Shown piece by piece: positions 42,701-52,536 of a stretch of DNA of 64,000 nucleotides (position 1 is the first letter of the stretch; every line of letters starts with the position of its first letter). This stretch comes from Sialis fuliginosa (lineage: Eukaryota; Arthropoda; Insecta; Megaloptera; Sialidae): assembly GCA_961205875.1 (NCBI GenBank), contig OY540811.1, positions 15,617,248 through 15,681,247 of the forward strand, written 5' to 3'. A program made the position numbers and the translations under genes. The notes under the pieces are model-generated. The model saw only the letters and a program-made list of their open reading frames with translations. It was not told the DNA's origin and searched no databases.

Positions 42701-43192
42701 AGCAATGTAAATCAACTTTATTTATTTCGTTGTACGCATGATTATATAAAAAAAATCTGTAGCTTAATAAACTATTATATTTACATAGACTGTCCCCAAC
42801 TATGTAAATTAGACGACACTGCATGACCTCTACTGCAATGATAGTGTCATGTATACCTATGTCTTCATGAAAGATTAACTGACATTTCATCTTGATTAAA
42901 TTTGAGTAGATTAGTCAGAAATTGTTTCCCTAATTTCAATTTCAACCAAATAATACGACAGTAATATATTAATTTTAATCTATTTCTAACAGCCAAGTAC
43001 TTATAAAAGAACCTATTTAATTATATTAATATTTTTATTTTATTATTAGCAAAAAGAGGACTTGATTTTGGCTTCTTACGTGACGCAAACCATATTGACG
43101 CGGCCCGCGCATTGATAGGCATCGAAGAGGCAAACAACCCGTACGGTCCTGGTCGTAGGAGACGCAGCATCGAAGTCCCAGAACTAGCGTAA
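21684..43192 (+). CDS. DH31-like neuropeptide precursor with two predicted amidated peptides (spliced: 21684-21772, 30449-30523, 42552-42706, 43050-43192)
   Basis: The spliced reading frame gives about 153 residues: signal peptide (about 1-26), acidic spacer (27-56), KR (57-58), peptide 1 (59-88, then G89 and RKRR), linker (94-107), KR (108-109), peptide 2 (110-140, then G141 and RRRR) and a short tail to the stop. Each peptide is flanked by basic cleavage sites and followed by Gly, the amide donor, so both should end in Pro-amide. Known family: DH31 (cockroach form, from memory, 31 residues, GLDLG start, RG.SG, AAK.L.GL, GGP-amide end) acts through class B GPCRs to drive Malpighian tubule secretion and gut movement. 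Peptide 1 matches that form at 16 of the first 25 positions plus the final GP; peptide 2 is exactly 31 long and matches at about 13. Splice phases are 2, 2 and 1 and agree at each junction. The family call is an inference from these motifs; function is not shown. It is too divergent to be a plain DH31 orthologue, so no symbol is given. Confidence 0.82.
22057..22535 (+). repeat. 'gggttccg' dispersed repeat split by a MITE
   Basis: It shares agggttccg, gaaaccct, ctttgtcgtcc, a C-rich run and gtgtatgtctt with the copy at 61648-62285. The unbroken copy reads gaaaccctattaatctcac where this one is interrupted at TTAA, which shows the insertion directly. Confidence 0.6.
22084..22237. mobile_element. 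piggyBac-like MITE with TTAA target duplication
   Basis: A 154-bp element with ends CCCTTTGGACGCG and its complement GCGTTCAAAGGG, flanked on both sides by TTAA (22080-22083 and 22238-22241). TTAA duplication and a CCCTTT start fit non-autonomous piggyBac-like elements. It holds several TCGACT/TCGATT palindromes and no gene. Confidence 0.75.
22835..23548. mobile_element. Non-autonomous element with TGTAGGGGAGA ends
   Basis: The ends tgtaggggagaatgggg and its near-complement ctccactctcccctaca are 714 bp apart, each followed by an inward TAAT.(A/G)CG block. Superfamily not assigned. An open frame inside (23100-23345), rich in Phe, Leu and Ile, is incidental. Confidence 0.6.
26627..26765. mobile_element. 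Short palindromic MITE with TTA duplication
   Basis: Nearly 40-bp inverted ends: tgccgtgtttagacc then aacaaaacagcaaca on the left, and the complement on the right ending taaatacggca. TTA flanks both sides, a 3-bp duplication typical of PIF/Harbinger-type elements. Confidence 0.65.
28054..28110 (+). mobile_element. Fragment of the 2681-3223 hAT MITE family
   Basis: It begins tagagattggaaaaatagtt, identical over 20 bases to the left end of the complete copy, then loses similarity. Confidence 0.6.
30449..30523 (+). CDS. Exon B: acidic spacer of the DH31-like precursor
   Basis: A 75-nt exon with a strong acceptor (tttatttgtttattgcag) and a perfect donor (gtaagt). It enters and leaves in the same phase, so it could be skipped without a frame shift. 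It encodes SYKPWPELAELERELELRRR then YESL: a Glu/Leu-rich, probably helical stretch ending in a tribasic site at residues 48-50. In the DH31 family such a segment is normally a discarded propeptide spacer; here the RRR site could also release an acidic N-terminal peptide. GC content is far above that of the surrounding intron. Confidence 0.8.
30967..31281 (+). mobile_element. TTA-flanked MITE family, copy 1
   Basis: 315 bp, with ends related to tgtccggtattataaagg and gagctaac and flanked by TTA on both sides (30964-30966, 31282-31284). Copies 2 and 3 are at 51367-51687 and 56750-57063. The 3-bp TTA duplication suggests a Harbinger-type origin. Two overlapping open frames here (31042-31349) belong to the element's sequence, not to a gene. 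Confidence 0.7.
32108..32351. mobile_element. Complete hAT-type MITE
   Basis: 244 bp. The left end catcgccggcttcagt and the complement of the right end, cagagccggccttagtaag, are hAT-like. A perfect 8-bp duplication TACATATA flanks it (32100-32107 and 32352-32359). It is GC-rich (gggcgaccgccggg) compared with its surroundings. Confidence 0.8.
34440..34545 (+). other. Unexplained GC-rich pocket in intron 2
   Basis: The + strand frame reads STPYSIEVLSSRDAVVVEMQ and then SLRI before a stop. Composition is protein-like, but no acceptor in the phase required by exon B lies upstream and no family was recognised. It may be a relic of a repeat or an unrelated small exon. Confidence 0.2.
35140..35645. 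mobile_element. Long foldback element
   Basis: About 500 bp, with arms beginning agggtgttttttta then ttcggtcccattggcc and closing as their complement ggccaatgaggtcga to catccta. The inner part is a second inverted pair around aattcatagatcgaat. No coding potential; the 35054-35245 frame overlaps the left arm. Confidence 0.65.
36713..37050 (+). mobile_element. Helitron-like non-autonomous element
   Basis: It starts TCTCTATATATAAAAACG after an A and ends ATGCGCTAG before a T, which is the TC...CTAG plan with insertion between A and T. The inner text (gggaattactaaaccga) is typical of these elements in insects. Confidence 0.5.
37721..38000. mobile_element. Tigger/jerky-like repeat, worn
   Basis: It carries cactaatctggtacttgct, ccactaacagtctggcg and an inner palindrome around gtgtcggattactaagaca and its complement. 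CAGT-CTCTCACTAATC-type ends are known from pogo/Tigger-related elements. Boundaries are approximate; the 37841-38116 frame is incidental. Confidence 0.35.
39225..39397. repeat. 173-base hairpin-forming repeat
   Basis: Arms of about 46 bases: cttgatatagatcttggctt to cgcgtctatttggt on the left, and the complement accaaatagacgcgg to agatctatatcaag on the right. The loop, read on the minus strand, contains gaaacgttggctgat, a phrase I associate with Penelope-like retroelement ends in insects. Confidence 0.55.
40446..40937. mobile_element. pogo-like MITE with TA duplication
   Basis: The ends CAGTAGAACTCCTATAAGTT and AACTTATAGGAGTCCTACTG are flanked by TA. CAGT ends and TA duplication are typical for pogo/Tigger elements. 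492 bp with a CT-rich patch and no transposase. Confidence 0.7.
42124..42230. repeat. Worn 'gttccgtac' repeat end near exon C
   Basis: agtgttccgtactgaaatc followed by ggaaaaaagaatc resembles the ends at 10580 and 18880. It lies about 0.3 kb upstream of exon C within intron 2. Confidence 0.35.
42552..42706 (+). CDS. Exon C: predicted DH31-like peptide 1
   Basis: The acceptor is cggtttcag. The first base completes Thr with the AC left by exon B, then S-K-R gives the dibasic cut just before the peptide. The peptide (42562-42651) begins GLDLGFDRGYSGKMAAKYLT and ends GLELAGPMGP, followed by G and RKRR (42652-42666), a strong amidation and cleavage signal. It is 30 residues, one shorter than classic DH31, and ends GPMGP instead of NYAGGP. 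Two donors fit the phase of exon D: gtaaat after 42706 (linker ending EGYEQ-S-KR) and gttatg after 42694 (linker ending NWE-A-KR). I prefer 42706 because its donor is nearer to consensus. The GC-rich block stands out sharply from the AT-rich flanks. Confidence 0.85.
42707..42771 (+). terminator. Possible alternative 3' end by read-through of exon C
   Basis: If the exon C donors are not used, the frame runs on for 11 more codons to TGA at 42739-42741, and AATAAA lies at 42766-42771. Such a transcript would encode peptide 1 only. Read-through terminal exons are well known in neuropeptide genes, but this hexamer can arise by chance here. Confidence 0.3.
43050..43192 (+). CDS. Exon D: predicted DH31-like peptide 2 and stop codon
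   Basis: The acceptor is a T-rich run ending attattag. CA plus one base from exon C gives Ser or Ala, then KR. The peptide (43058-43150) starts GLDFGFLRDANHIDAARALI, continues GIEEANNPYGP, and is followed by G and RRRR, then SIEVPELA and TAA at 43190-43192. Its length of 31 matches DH31 exactly. It keeps GLD.G, R8, AA at 15-16, L19, G21, AN at 25-26 and the final GP, but has DAN where DH31 has the RG.SG glycine. The shared SKRGLD[LF]GF start of exons C and D suggests exon duplication followed by divergence. Confidence 0.82.
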
Positions 43193-43318
43193 GCCAGCCC
43201 TGTACATCAGCAAGCTTGTCAGAGATATAACATATTTATATACTTGTAATTATTAGCATATTGTTTTTATTAACCTATTTTTGTCCATGAATAGGATCAA
43301 AATGACCTTTGAAATAAA
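43193..43318 (+). terminator. 3' untranslated region and distal poly(A) signal of the DH31-like gene
   Basis: After the stop codon there is a short less AT-rich stretch, then AATAAA at 43313-43318, about 120 bases downstream. Further AATAAA-like hexamers occur later, but this motif is common by chance in such AT-rich DNA, so the exact site is uncertain. Confidence 0.4.
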
Positions 43319-46077
43319 CACACATGCGATCAGTTAGTTACTAACAATATGTTGTTTATTTCATTGAAAAAAAATGTGGTGTACCATTGGTATATTGTGT
43401 ATTCTGTATTTATTAACATTGCTGAATTTAGTTTTATTTAATTTAAAATTCAGATTCTTAATTCTTTTACAGGTACACTGTATTTCAAAAATAGGTTAAA
43501 CATTGTATTATTAATATTTTAGCTAATTATTTTTTAATATAGAATAAGTATGTGCCCATCGTTTTTACAAAAAATAAAAATCTATGAAAATAGTCAAACT
43601 AAAAAATTTATTTAATTTTCGCGATACACTCGTAACAATGTATATTTATTATTTATATATTTAATAAAAACAATTAACTAATACTTTTTACTTACTCTAT
43701 CAATTTTCTGGCAATTACATTTAGATTTAAAATAATTAAGTTCACATTATCAACAATGGGTACCGATCAAGTAATATATAGGTAATTGCGAAAAACATAT
43801 TATTAATATAAAAGAAAAACTTTTAAAAAGTATTATATTTTTTACGTATCTTATCTTATCTAAAAACATTTATATTTCTTACCTACCTACGCCTGCTTAA
43901 ATCTACATTCAAAAAAAATGCACGAAGAAAATGATGCTCTTAAGAAAAACAATCATCTTAATGATAGAGTTTTTGACGTATATTTATGTAATCCATGTAT
44001 TTTGTGTAAATATAGTTAACATTAATGGTATAATCATTAATATTATATTTATAAATACAAATTCAGGGCCGTATTAAGGTATTTAAGCACCTTGGGGGAA
44101 AATAAATTTCTCTTCTTGATGTTCTTGGGAAAAGGAAAGTTAAACTATACTTTAATCCGGTACTGTACAAACATACAGACTTGGACCGGTTAAAAAAATA
44201 TTTAAATTATGTTTAAAATATCTTAATAATTATTTTTTAGAAAATTTCACCGGTCCAGACCTGATTATTATATTTAAAGCACAATGAATGTGAGCTTCTT
44301 AATGTATTTAAATCATTAAATAAATCGCCCCATTGTTGTTGTATTTTTAAAATTAATTATGTTATACAGTAGAACGTCTGCAAGTCGAAAAAAATCTCAT
44401 TTACGCATTTGTCCACCAAAAAAATCAATTTTCAGACGTTTTAAAATTATATAAATTATATAATATAAAACATATAAAAAATCAATTAGAATAATTACTT
44501 AGTACTTATTAAAGTTATTATATAAATAAATGTTATAACTGTTATAAGTATATAAATATGTATCGTTACATGTATTAAAATAGTAAATAAATAAAAAATA
44601 AAAAAAAGTAAATTCTATATAAATAATCTAAAAGCAGGTTGACGGATATCTATGAAAGAGAGAGAGGAGGAGATTAATCTCGGCATGAATTTGACACGCA
44701 GCCAAGAAGGCATTTGGCAATTTACTTGATATTTTAATTTTAAAACTTTATATCAATTTTAATGATTATCAAGACTCCAATGTCTATTATGTATCTTTAG
44801 AAAACTTGAAATTGTATAGGCAACCTGTAGATAACCGATTTCGAATGTATAACAGCAAAATATTATTATCAGTCGAATCAAAATACGTCATTATAACGAA
44901 AATATCAATAATCAATTTTCATGAAAATCTATCGGGTGGACTTCTAAAAGAAGAAGAAAATAAGATATTATTTGACTCAAATTTCACACAAAACAAATAA
45001 AGTTGATTTGATATATATTTTCGTAATACTCATATCTACTTTCGACTGATAATAATCGATTTGTGCGAATGTATCTCATTTTTTGCTTATCTTTGGTACC
45101 TTATTAAGACAAAGATTCGAACTGAACCTGTAATGAAAAAGTCAAACTGAATGGTTTTTCACTGGATCGTAAGTAGTATATTTGAATCATAAACCTAAAC
45201 TGTATTTGATATCTGGCGATTCGTGTCTCTGATCCATACAGATGATTATTTATTGTATTTATTTATAAGTTTGTATATATTATTTATAATAATTCATAGC
45301 CTTTATTTATAGAATATACGTAAACACCGTTTTCATATTTAATTGTTTATTTAGTTTCTATGATAACTGATAACTCAAATTAATTAATTGATAAAGATGA
45401 TATTACATTAATTTTTTTTAATATTTAAATAAATATGTATTTATATGATTATATCGATAGTCACTTTATAGAATACCTAGTTAGATAAAATAATATATTA
45501 ATTTATTTACAAATATATCTATTATAAAATATTATAATACAAATAACTAATATTTTTTAAATGACAGTATTTTCTTTCAAATATAGAAAGACATATCAAA
45601 TAAGTATTATTTATTTAAAACATATATTTTTATATGAAAACATTTATTTTAATACACATATATTTTTGAGGAAAGGTATAAATAGAGATGAAAAGACCGA
45701 GATTAATAAAATTTTACAGAAGAGAAATATGTAAAAAATTACTAGGAATGAAAATTATAGATAATACGAAATATTAATATAATATAATTTCAAAATACAT
45801 ACATACTACTAGCTGAAAATTAAAGTGTTATATACGAGTAATAACGTATTTGTTTAGTAGATATAATTATATATTGTATATTGAATAAATGTACTTCTGA
45901 CAAGTTTGTTCATTTATCTACAACCAAATCATAGATAATTTTTTATTCCTAGATTTATTATTCCGTTGTTTATAATTTTTCTCTATTTTTTATAATGGCA
46001 TTTGTTGTATTTCTTCTTAAAATAAATAAATTAGAGCAAATATTTAATGTGTTATGATTATAATTGCAAAATAAAAA
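43319..46077. other. AT-rich downstream region
   Basis: It contains two single transposon ends, a hAT-like cagggccgtattaagg at 44064 and a pogo-like cagtagaacgtctgc at 44367, and the small palindrome at 44176. No gene is supported; the 44806-45000 frame is taken as chance. Confidence 0.45.
44176..44263. mobile_element. 88-bp palindromic miniature element
   Basis: The left end cagacttggaccggtt and right end accggtccagacctg are near-perfect complements. Small size and CAG ends suggest a deleted DNA element. Confidence 0.45.
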
Positions 46078-46768
46078 CAGTAGACGTTCCATACTGTGAA
46101 CCCAGTTGGACACGATACCTTCCATAGTGTGAATTCCAACTCCTCAAAGCCCCTATATTTAAATTGAGACAAGCAAATATCTTGAAAACTAAGATTTTTC
46201 AGGGAAATTGTTTGGTACAAAAGTTTCAGTGCTAGGAGGGGGAAACCAATGGAGGAAATTTTTTTCAATATTTGTATTTTACAGAAAAAAAGAAACAACA
46301 TTTGTCTGAAATTTTTTTCATGAATCTCAATTTTAACTTTAATTAACAATTAACATTTAGAAAAAAAAATTCATTAAAAATATCCTAAAACTTTACAAAT
46401 TTCCTTTCTTTTAATTGAATTCTTTCTTAAAATGTATAGTTAATAATAATAAATAATAATTTCAGAATTTTTTATCAAAAAAATAAATTTTAAAAATTTT
46501 CCTTTTAAAATTAAGGTTTTTGAAAAAACTTTTCAGATAAAAATTGTTTCTTTTTTGTCCGTAAAATACGAATATCAAAAAAGAAATAGGTTTTCATTAA
46601 AAAAATGAAGTTAACCTCAAAATGTCCTTAAAATCTACACTTAAGGTTAAAATTTTTACGAAATGATTTACTTGTCTCTATTTAAATAGGCCACCCGGTA
46701 TATTTGTACAGGTGTTATTTATAATAGAACTGAGCGCCGGCGCGGTTCACAATATGGAACGTCTACAG
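46078..46768. mobile_element. Foldback element with CAGTAGACGTTCC ends
   Basis: Left end cagtagacgttccatactg and right end aatatggaacgtctacag are complements, followed inward by a second complementary pair around tttaaattgagacaag and cttgtctctatttaaa. No transposase; the 46044-46349 frame lies on the left arm. Confidence 0.6.
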
Positions 46769-47417
46769 TAGAAGTGATCTGTGGTGAGGACGTAAATACA
46801 GGTTGAGGGAGAATTATATCTACATAACCGAGATTAGAAATAGTAGATATAGGTAATAGGTAATCTTGACATCTGACATATACATTCCTAGTTTCAAGGT
46901 TTCTATTTACAATGTTTGAATAAAAAAATCACGAAATTGGTTTATTATACCCTGCCCGATTCAAAGCGATTAAATCTTTATTCTTTTGCTAAACTCATTT
47001 CCCCCGGAATTTTAGCATCAAATAAGTTTTTTATTTAGGATTTTTACATTCTCTAATTTTTGCCATCTATCTTTATATACTTGACGTTAACAGACATTTG
47101 AAAAATCAAGGTAATTTGTTCGAAATATTACTTCAAATAATATTTTACTTAATAGAAACATGTTTGAATTTTCAAAATAATATAAAATTTTGATTATTTG
47201 GATGGTAAAAAATATCAAAAAAGGCTTCATAACCATATGTCATATTTATGTAAATTCAATTGTTATTCCATCTATAGACGCATTTGATCAACCATTTTGG
47301 AATAGGAATGAGTAGTATACTTAATTACTGATATAATACCTACAATAACTCAGTTAAACTTAAAAATGTGATTTTGTTTATGAACTTAATTCAAAAGTGC
47401 ACCTAATTTGTAATTTG

Positions 47418-47738
47418 TAGCCGTCCATAAAATACGTACGCAATAAGGGGATGGGGGGTTTATATTGCCTATGTGGCGGAGACATAACGTCACATAGAAA
47501 CATTAATTTTATTTTTTAATAATAACTATAATTTTCACATTTTTTTGCAAAATTGACCCTTATGATTTTTAAATATTATTTATCAGTAATATATTTATTG
47601 CTCGTATTATCCAGTACAAAGTATCGTAACGCAATGCTAGTTAGGGGGTTTACAAAAATATGTCGAATTGAAGCAAGGGATAAAAAGTGATCAAAACTCC
47701 CTAGATTTTGCTTGACTTATTTTATGAACGTACTCTTA
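47418..47738. mobile_element. MITE with GTCCATAAAATACGTACG-type ends
   Basis: tagccgtccataaaatacg on the left and the complement of ttttatgaacgtactc on the right, 321 bp apart. 'cgtccataaa..acgt' ends are widespread in insect genomes; superfamily not assigned. Confidence 0.45.
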
Positions 47739-50050
47739 TTATAAATGAGTATTAATTTCATGAAAACAATATGATTAAAAATTTTATTTACTTGTGTTAC
47801 TTACAACGATACTCGGTTATACGATTAATGCATTCCCGTCAGTGACGTTGATACCGAGTTTTATTGTAGATACATAAAATACTCATATCAATCCTTGATT
47901 AATGCTTCAATGTTGTTATTTAAACCAATTATCATTACTGCTCTTTCAACGTGGGTATAGAATGAAGAGAAGGAAAATTGATATTGTAACGGAGGAAATT
48001 ACTATAACGAACTCGATCTTCTTTTTTGTTCATTAGAACCACGTGTACCTATATTTGCTTTTTACTTTTCTTATTAAATGGAAACTGTCAATATTTTAAT
48101 AAATTATTATTATTATTATTATTATTATACATACACTATATCTTAATTGATTTCTGATAATTAAAAATAATAATCATTTAATTGTTTTTTATAGATTGCT
48201 TTTCAATCAATCTTTTTTTTCAACCACTTATCTTTTTTAAATGATTACTAAATTTCAAGAGATGTACCTATTTCTTAATAAGTACTTGGTAATGAATTAT
48301 TTTTATACATCATATTATCAATTAATTTTTTTTTAAGTTCTTCATATTTATTTAAAAGCTCTGCATAGTACGTATTATTATCATACTAGCGGTTCACTTG
48401 CGTTGTATTAGTTTATATTAATATTTATGTAATTTATTTAATACCATAAGAGTATTTTGGATGAAAAAACAGTTAAACACCCTTTCGGAAAGCCCATTCT
48501 TAGTGGGTACTTACACACTATAATTTCAAGATTCAAAGTTAAGAGGTTTGGGCTGCGTTGATTACATTATTTATAACAGATATAGATATGTAATTTGCAA
48601 GATAATGAAATATATTGCCCTACTGCAAGATGTACGTTGTCCTTATTAGTTTTATTACTATTATTATTATTGTATTAGTGAATAAAATTTATTGAAAATG
48701 TGTGCACATTATTATATCTTATTTGATGACCTAGTTTTTCGTTTCCCAAATCATTCTGCGAGTTTAGAAAAATTATTTGTTACACAATATTATATCCTAT
48801 ATTATCAATAGAGTTTCTAAATATAATATTAAGATGAAGGAAATAACAGGGTTGAAATGTCTGCCATAGATATATTTATTAAACGTAATGAGTGATTAAA
48901 TTTTAACTACAGAATTTATAGCAAAAAATGTAAATAGAAGTGTTACCGTAATAAGTAAAGTTTAAGTATCAAAATTGTGTATTTTTGGATATCAAAAATT
49001 TCTTTAATAATTTTAACGGGAAAAACGAATAGTTTTACAAAATATATTGGGTCTTTTATTTTAAAAACAATAATACTTTTTCATAAAACAGCTAGGTACT
49101 TACATACCTGTATAGGTATAACAAAATATAGATCAAAGAACGATTTATTGATAGTGAAATTCTCCAAATAGGTACAAGCGATACAAGTAACTATTTATAG
49201 AAATTGAAACAGTTGGAGTCATAGAAAGATTACTAAAAGGTCGGAGATAAATTAGAATGTCAAGTAACCATCATTTGTGAAATTCTACACAATACAAGTG
49301 TATTCTACAATGAAGAAAACAGTTGTTTTATAAATATTGGAGAACGCATTTTTGACTGATGTGTTTTGTTCTCTGAAACCCACTTCACAAATCAAGTAGG
49401 CGAGACCAGGTCTGGTTGTCCTATGGATAAGTTGTCACAAACGTTACTACAGGTTATTTATTGCATATAAAGACATGCCGTGGGCCCCCAGCGAAGCGTC
49501 AAAGCTTTGCTTCTCTCCCCAATAACGCTTAGTGTATTGTGGCGTGACGTAAAAATAGAACGAGGTGTTATAATATTTTTCGTTGCACATAAAGTAATTT
49601 TTTTTGCGATCTGCATCCTATAAAGTAAGTTATTTTTTATATGTATGTATATTAGTTCGTATTATTTCGTACTCTGATTCATAGAACAAATATTATGTTT
49701 CGTTATTTAAGTATTTTTTAAATGTATAATGACTTTATTCTTTCTAGTTTATTGCTTATCACAATGTGAGGTTATATGTCACATGTAATTTTAATGATAC
49801 TTGATACTAAATATTTATTAAGGTATAAAAAATCTCTAATAATCGCAGAAATCTTAATTTAAGACTTATTTTTAAGTTTTTAATTTTAATTGCTTATAGA
49901 AAAAATGCTTCTTAGTTTTTAATTCTTACTTTATTTTATAAGAAGAATTATAGTGACTGTTACAAAACTTTGTCTCAGAATGCAGATCTATCAGGATCTG
50001 ATTTGATCACAAATCTAAAAATTTTTCCCGGGTATGTAATTATATTAGCA

Positions 50051-50236
50051 AAGCTGTCACAAGTACTCAGTAGTACTTGAGATACAAGTACTAAGTGAAA
50101 GTACTCGAAGTATCAATTAATTTTTACTATTTTTAAATGTAGTTGAAGTAGGTACTTCAAGTATTACTTTACTTGTTGAAATCAAGTATTACGAAAAGTA
50201 ATAAGTATTTTACTTGAATTATTGACAGCTCTGTAT
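50051..50236. repeat. AAGTACTT-rich element, copy 1
   Basis: It begins agctgtcacaagtactc and ends tattgacagctc, with inverted AGCTGTCA ends, and is packed with AAGTA and TACTT words between. A sister copy lies at 52537-52762. Probably a hAT-like miniature element. Confidence 0.55.
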
Positions 50237-51366
50237 ATAAACTATTATTAGTTCAATTACAGTAAACTTGCGAGGGTACTTTACCTTTTAAAATTTTTCA
50301 AAGCTTCTTAATTCAGATGGAACCAAGTAAATTTTCAACTCATTACGATAATAGAATGTTAGCAATCATTTAATATACATATTTCCATGTTACAGTCAGT
50401 AATAAAAATAAAAATATGACGGTCCGACTCGATCTTTTCCTATTCTCTTGTTCGACAAAACGTGACTCTATCATTTCGACAACTGAATCATCGACATCAC
50501 AATTATAATAATATAATTATTATAACATCATTTGAAATCTGCGAATGTTATGTAATAAACATTACGTGATGGTAGCAAGTTTTGTATCGTTATCAGCGAG
50601 TGTAGAGAGAGCTTTCCCCTTTCGAAAGCTTCATTCAGTGAATGACAAAGACCACTAAACTGGCAAATCTAATTACTTGCAGCCAAGTAACTCGGGCGGG
50701 GGTGGTTCAGTTTGTTTGGGTACGTGTTTAGAGTTCACAACAAGTATATTAGTACACATAGGAATTGTAACATGTGTGCAGACTGTACGATGGAGTTAAG
50801 TGTGATGTTCTGAAACGAGAATGACTAACTATAGCTGTAGAGAAAATACATGGTTTATAACTAATTAATTTATACCTACAAAGTTCAATGTAAAATATAA
50901 TTTTAATACAACAAGTATAGAAGGAAAAACAAGATGAAATTAATCTACTCGCTGAATTTCCAAGAGGATTAACTTCATAAAAAAAATCAGTATTTGAAAA
51001 AATGAATACAAATATTACAAATATTGCCTTTTATCAATTTTAGACCTTAATTTTTAGGTCAAATTCTACTGATTAAGACCTACTTTTGATACCCTTATAC
51101 CTAGGTATCATCAGCCTAACTTTAGCTCTATAGTGACCCTCCCCCCTTTGCATGTTTGGTTAAAATTTCAAGTATCTAGCGTACTATATACTGTGACGCG
51201 GACGGTCGATCAATAGAGTTCTGGTGGTAGACTTACGGAACTCAAAAAAGGACTTACACTGCAGCCATATAAACACTAGTTCCGACATCCTAATTGTTTT
51301 GATTGCTTCTAGCAGTTCCTTATTTTACTTTTTACTATAACTGTCTATAATCACAAATAAGCTTTA

Positions 51367-51687
51367 TGTCCGGTATTATAAAGAAGCTAACAAATTTGCA
51401 AGCTTGCATGCACTTTCAAATGGTTTATTAATTCTGTGATAGTATCTGTAAATTAGTTATGGAATTTAGAGCAGTGATACTTCAACTTAGTATAACACAG
51501 TTGGCGACTCTGACCGTGCAAAATAATTTTTCAGAATATCACTATTATTTTAATACCTACTAAGTATGCGCGAAACTTGTCAAACACTTCGTGAAACTTC
51601 AAGGGAACTGTCAGATAGGTTTAATATCCCATTTGAAAGTACTTAAAAACTTAAAAAATTTCGTTAGACAGTTTATAATACCTGACA
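51367..51687 (+). mobile_element. TTA-flanked MITE family, copy 2
   Basis: 321 bp, tgtccggtattataaagaag to ataatacctgaca, with TTA on each side (51364-51366, 51688-51690). Same orientation as copy 1, sharing ttagagcagtgatacttcaa. Confidence 0.7.
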
Positions 51688-52536
51688 TTAGTGTATTTTT
51701 ATATACTGCACAATCTATACAAAATTATTTATACCCAGAATAAAAAAAAATTATATATATTTTATTGACCACTGTTTTATTTACATATTATGTAATTCCA
51801 ATGTTAGGTATTATAATTGCACTATCTAATCTGCACAAAATAAAGATGCATATATTTACATTAACTTTAATTTGCTACATTGGATTTCAATTTTCTTTAA
51901 ACCAACGATATAGAAATAACTATACAAATATGTACAACGTTTTAAAATTCGATAAAATGTTAAAAATAAACATAAGCCTTTGTTAAACATACGTGCATAT
52001 AATATTACCTTTAATCCAGTTTATTTTTAACTCTAGAGAACAATTTATAAGACCATCGCATTTTATAATCGTAAAATATTACACGCCATCTAAATAAATC
52101 TCTCTTTAAATTTTTACTGTAGTTGAAGTATCAAAGAACCATTTATTTCAATTCATATTTTCATAAAAAATCATTGAACCGATACAAAACTTATAATAAT
52201 TCGGGTTTATTCATTTTCTGTAACTATGCCGTATATTCTATATTGATTATTCAAAAGGTATATTGTATAACATATACGGATTTGAGGTATTTAAAATTTA
52301 CTTACACATTACTATTTCTATCGAATAGGTATTAAAGCAATCAGATTAAATAAATAGTAATATGTATATCATTTATTCTTGTGGTTCTAATATCATTAGG
52401 TCATTTAACACCTTTAAAACATATAAAAATCTAAGAATTCAGAAAAAAATAATAAATTTTAAATCTGCACACTCATATCTTTGTAATAATTTTTACAAAG
52501 TAAGATATGAAATAATAATTTCTAGATTCTAATGTG

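Larger units (their letters stand above)
46769..51366. other. AT-rich intergenic sequence with small repeats
   Basis: Apart from the elements at 47418 and 50051 it holds a (TTA)n tract at about 48107-48127 and a GC-richer patch at 49475-49520 (gtgggcccccagcgaagcg), probably from a worn transposon. No exon or RNA gene is supported. Confidence 0.4.

Noticed and set aside
42626-42890. Two frames on opposite strands overlapping exon C
   Set aside because: Both are out of frame with the DH31-like peptide and show no family features.
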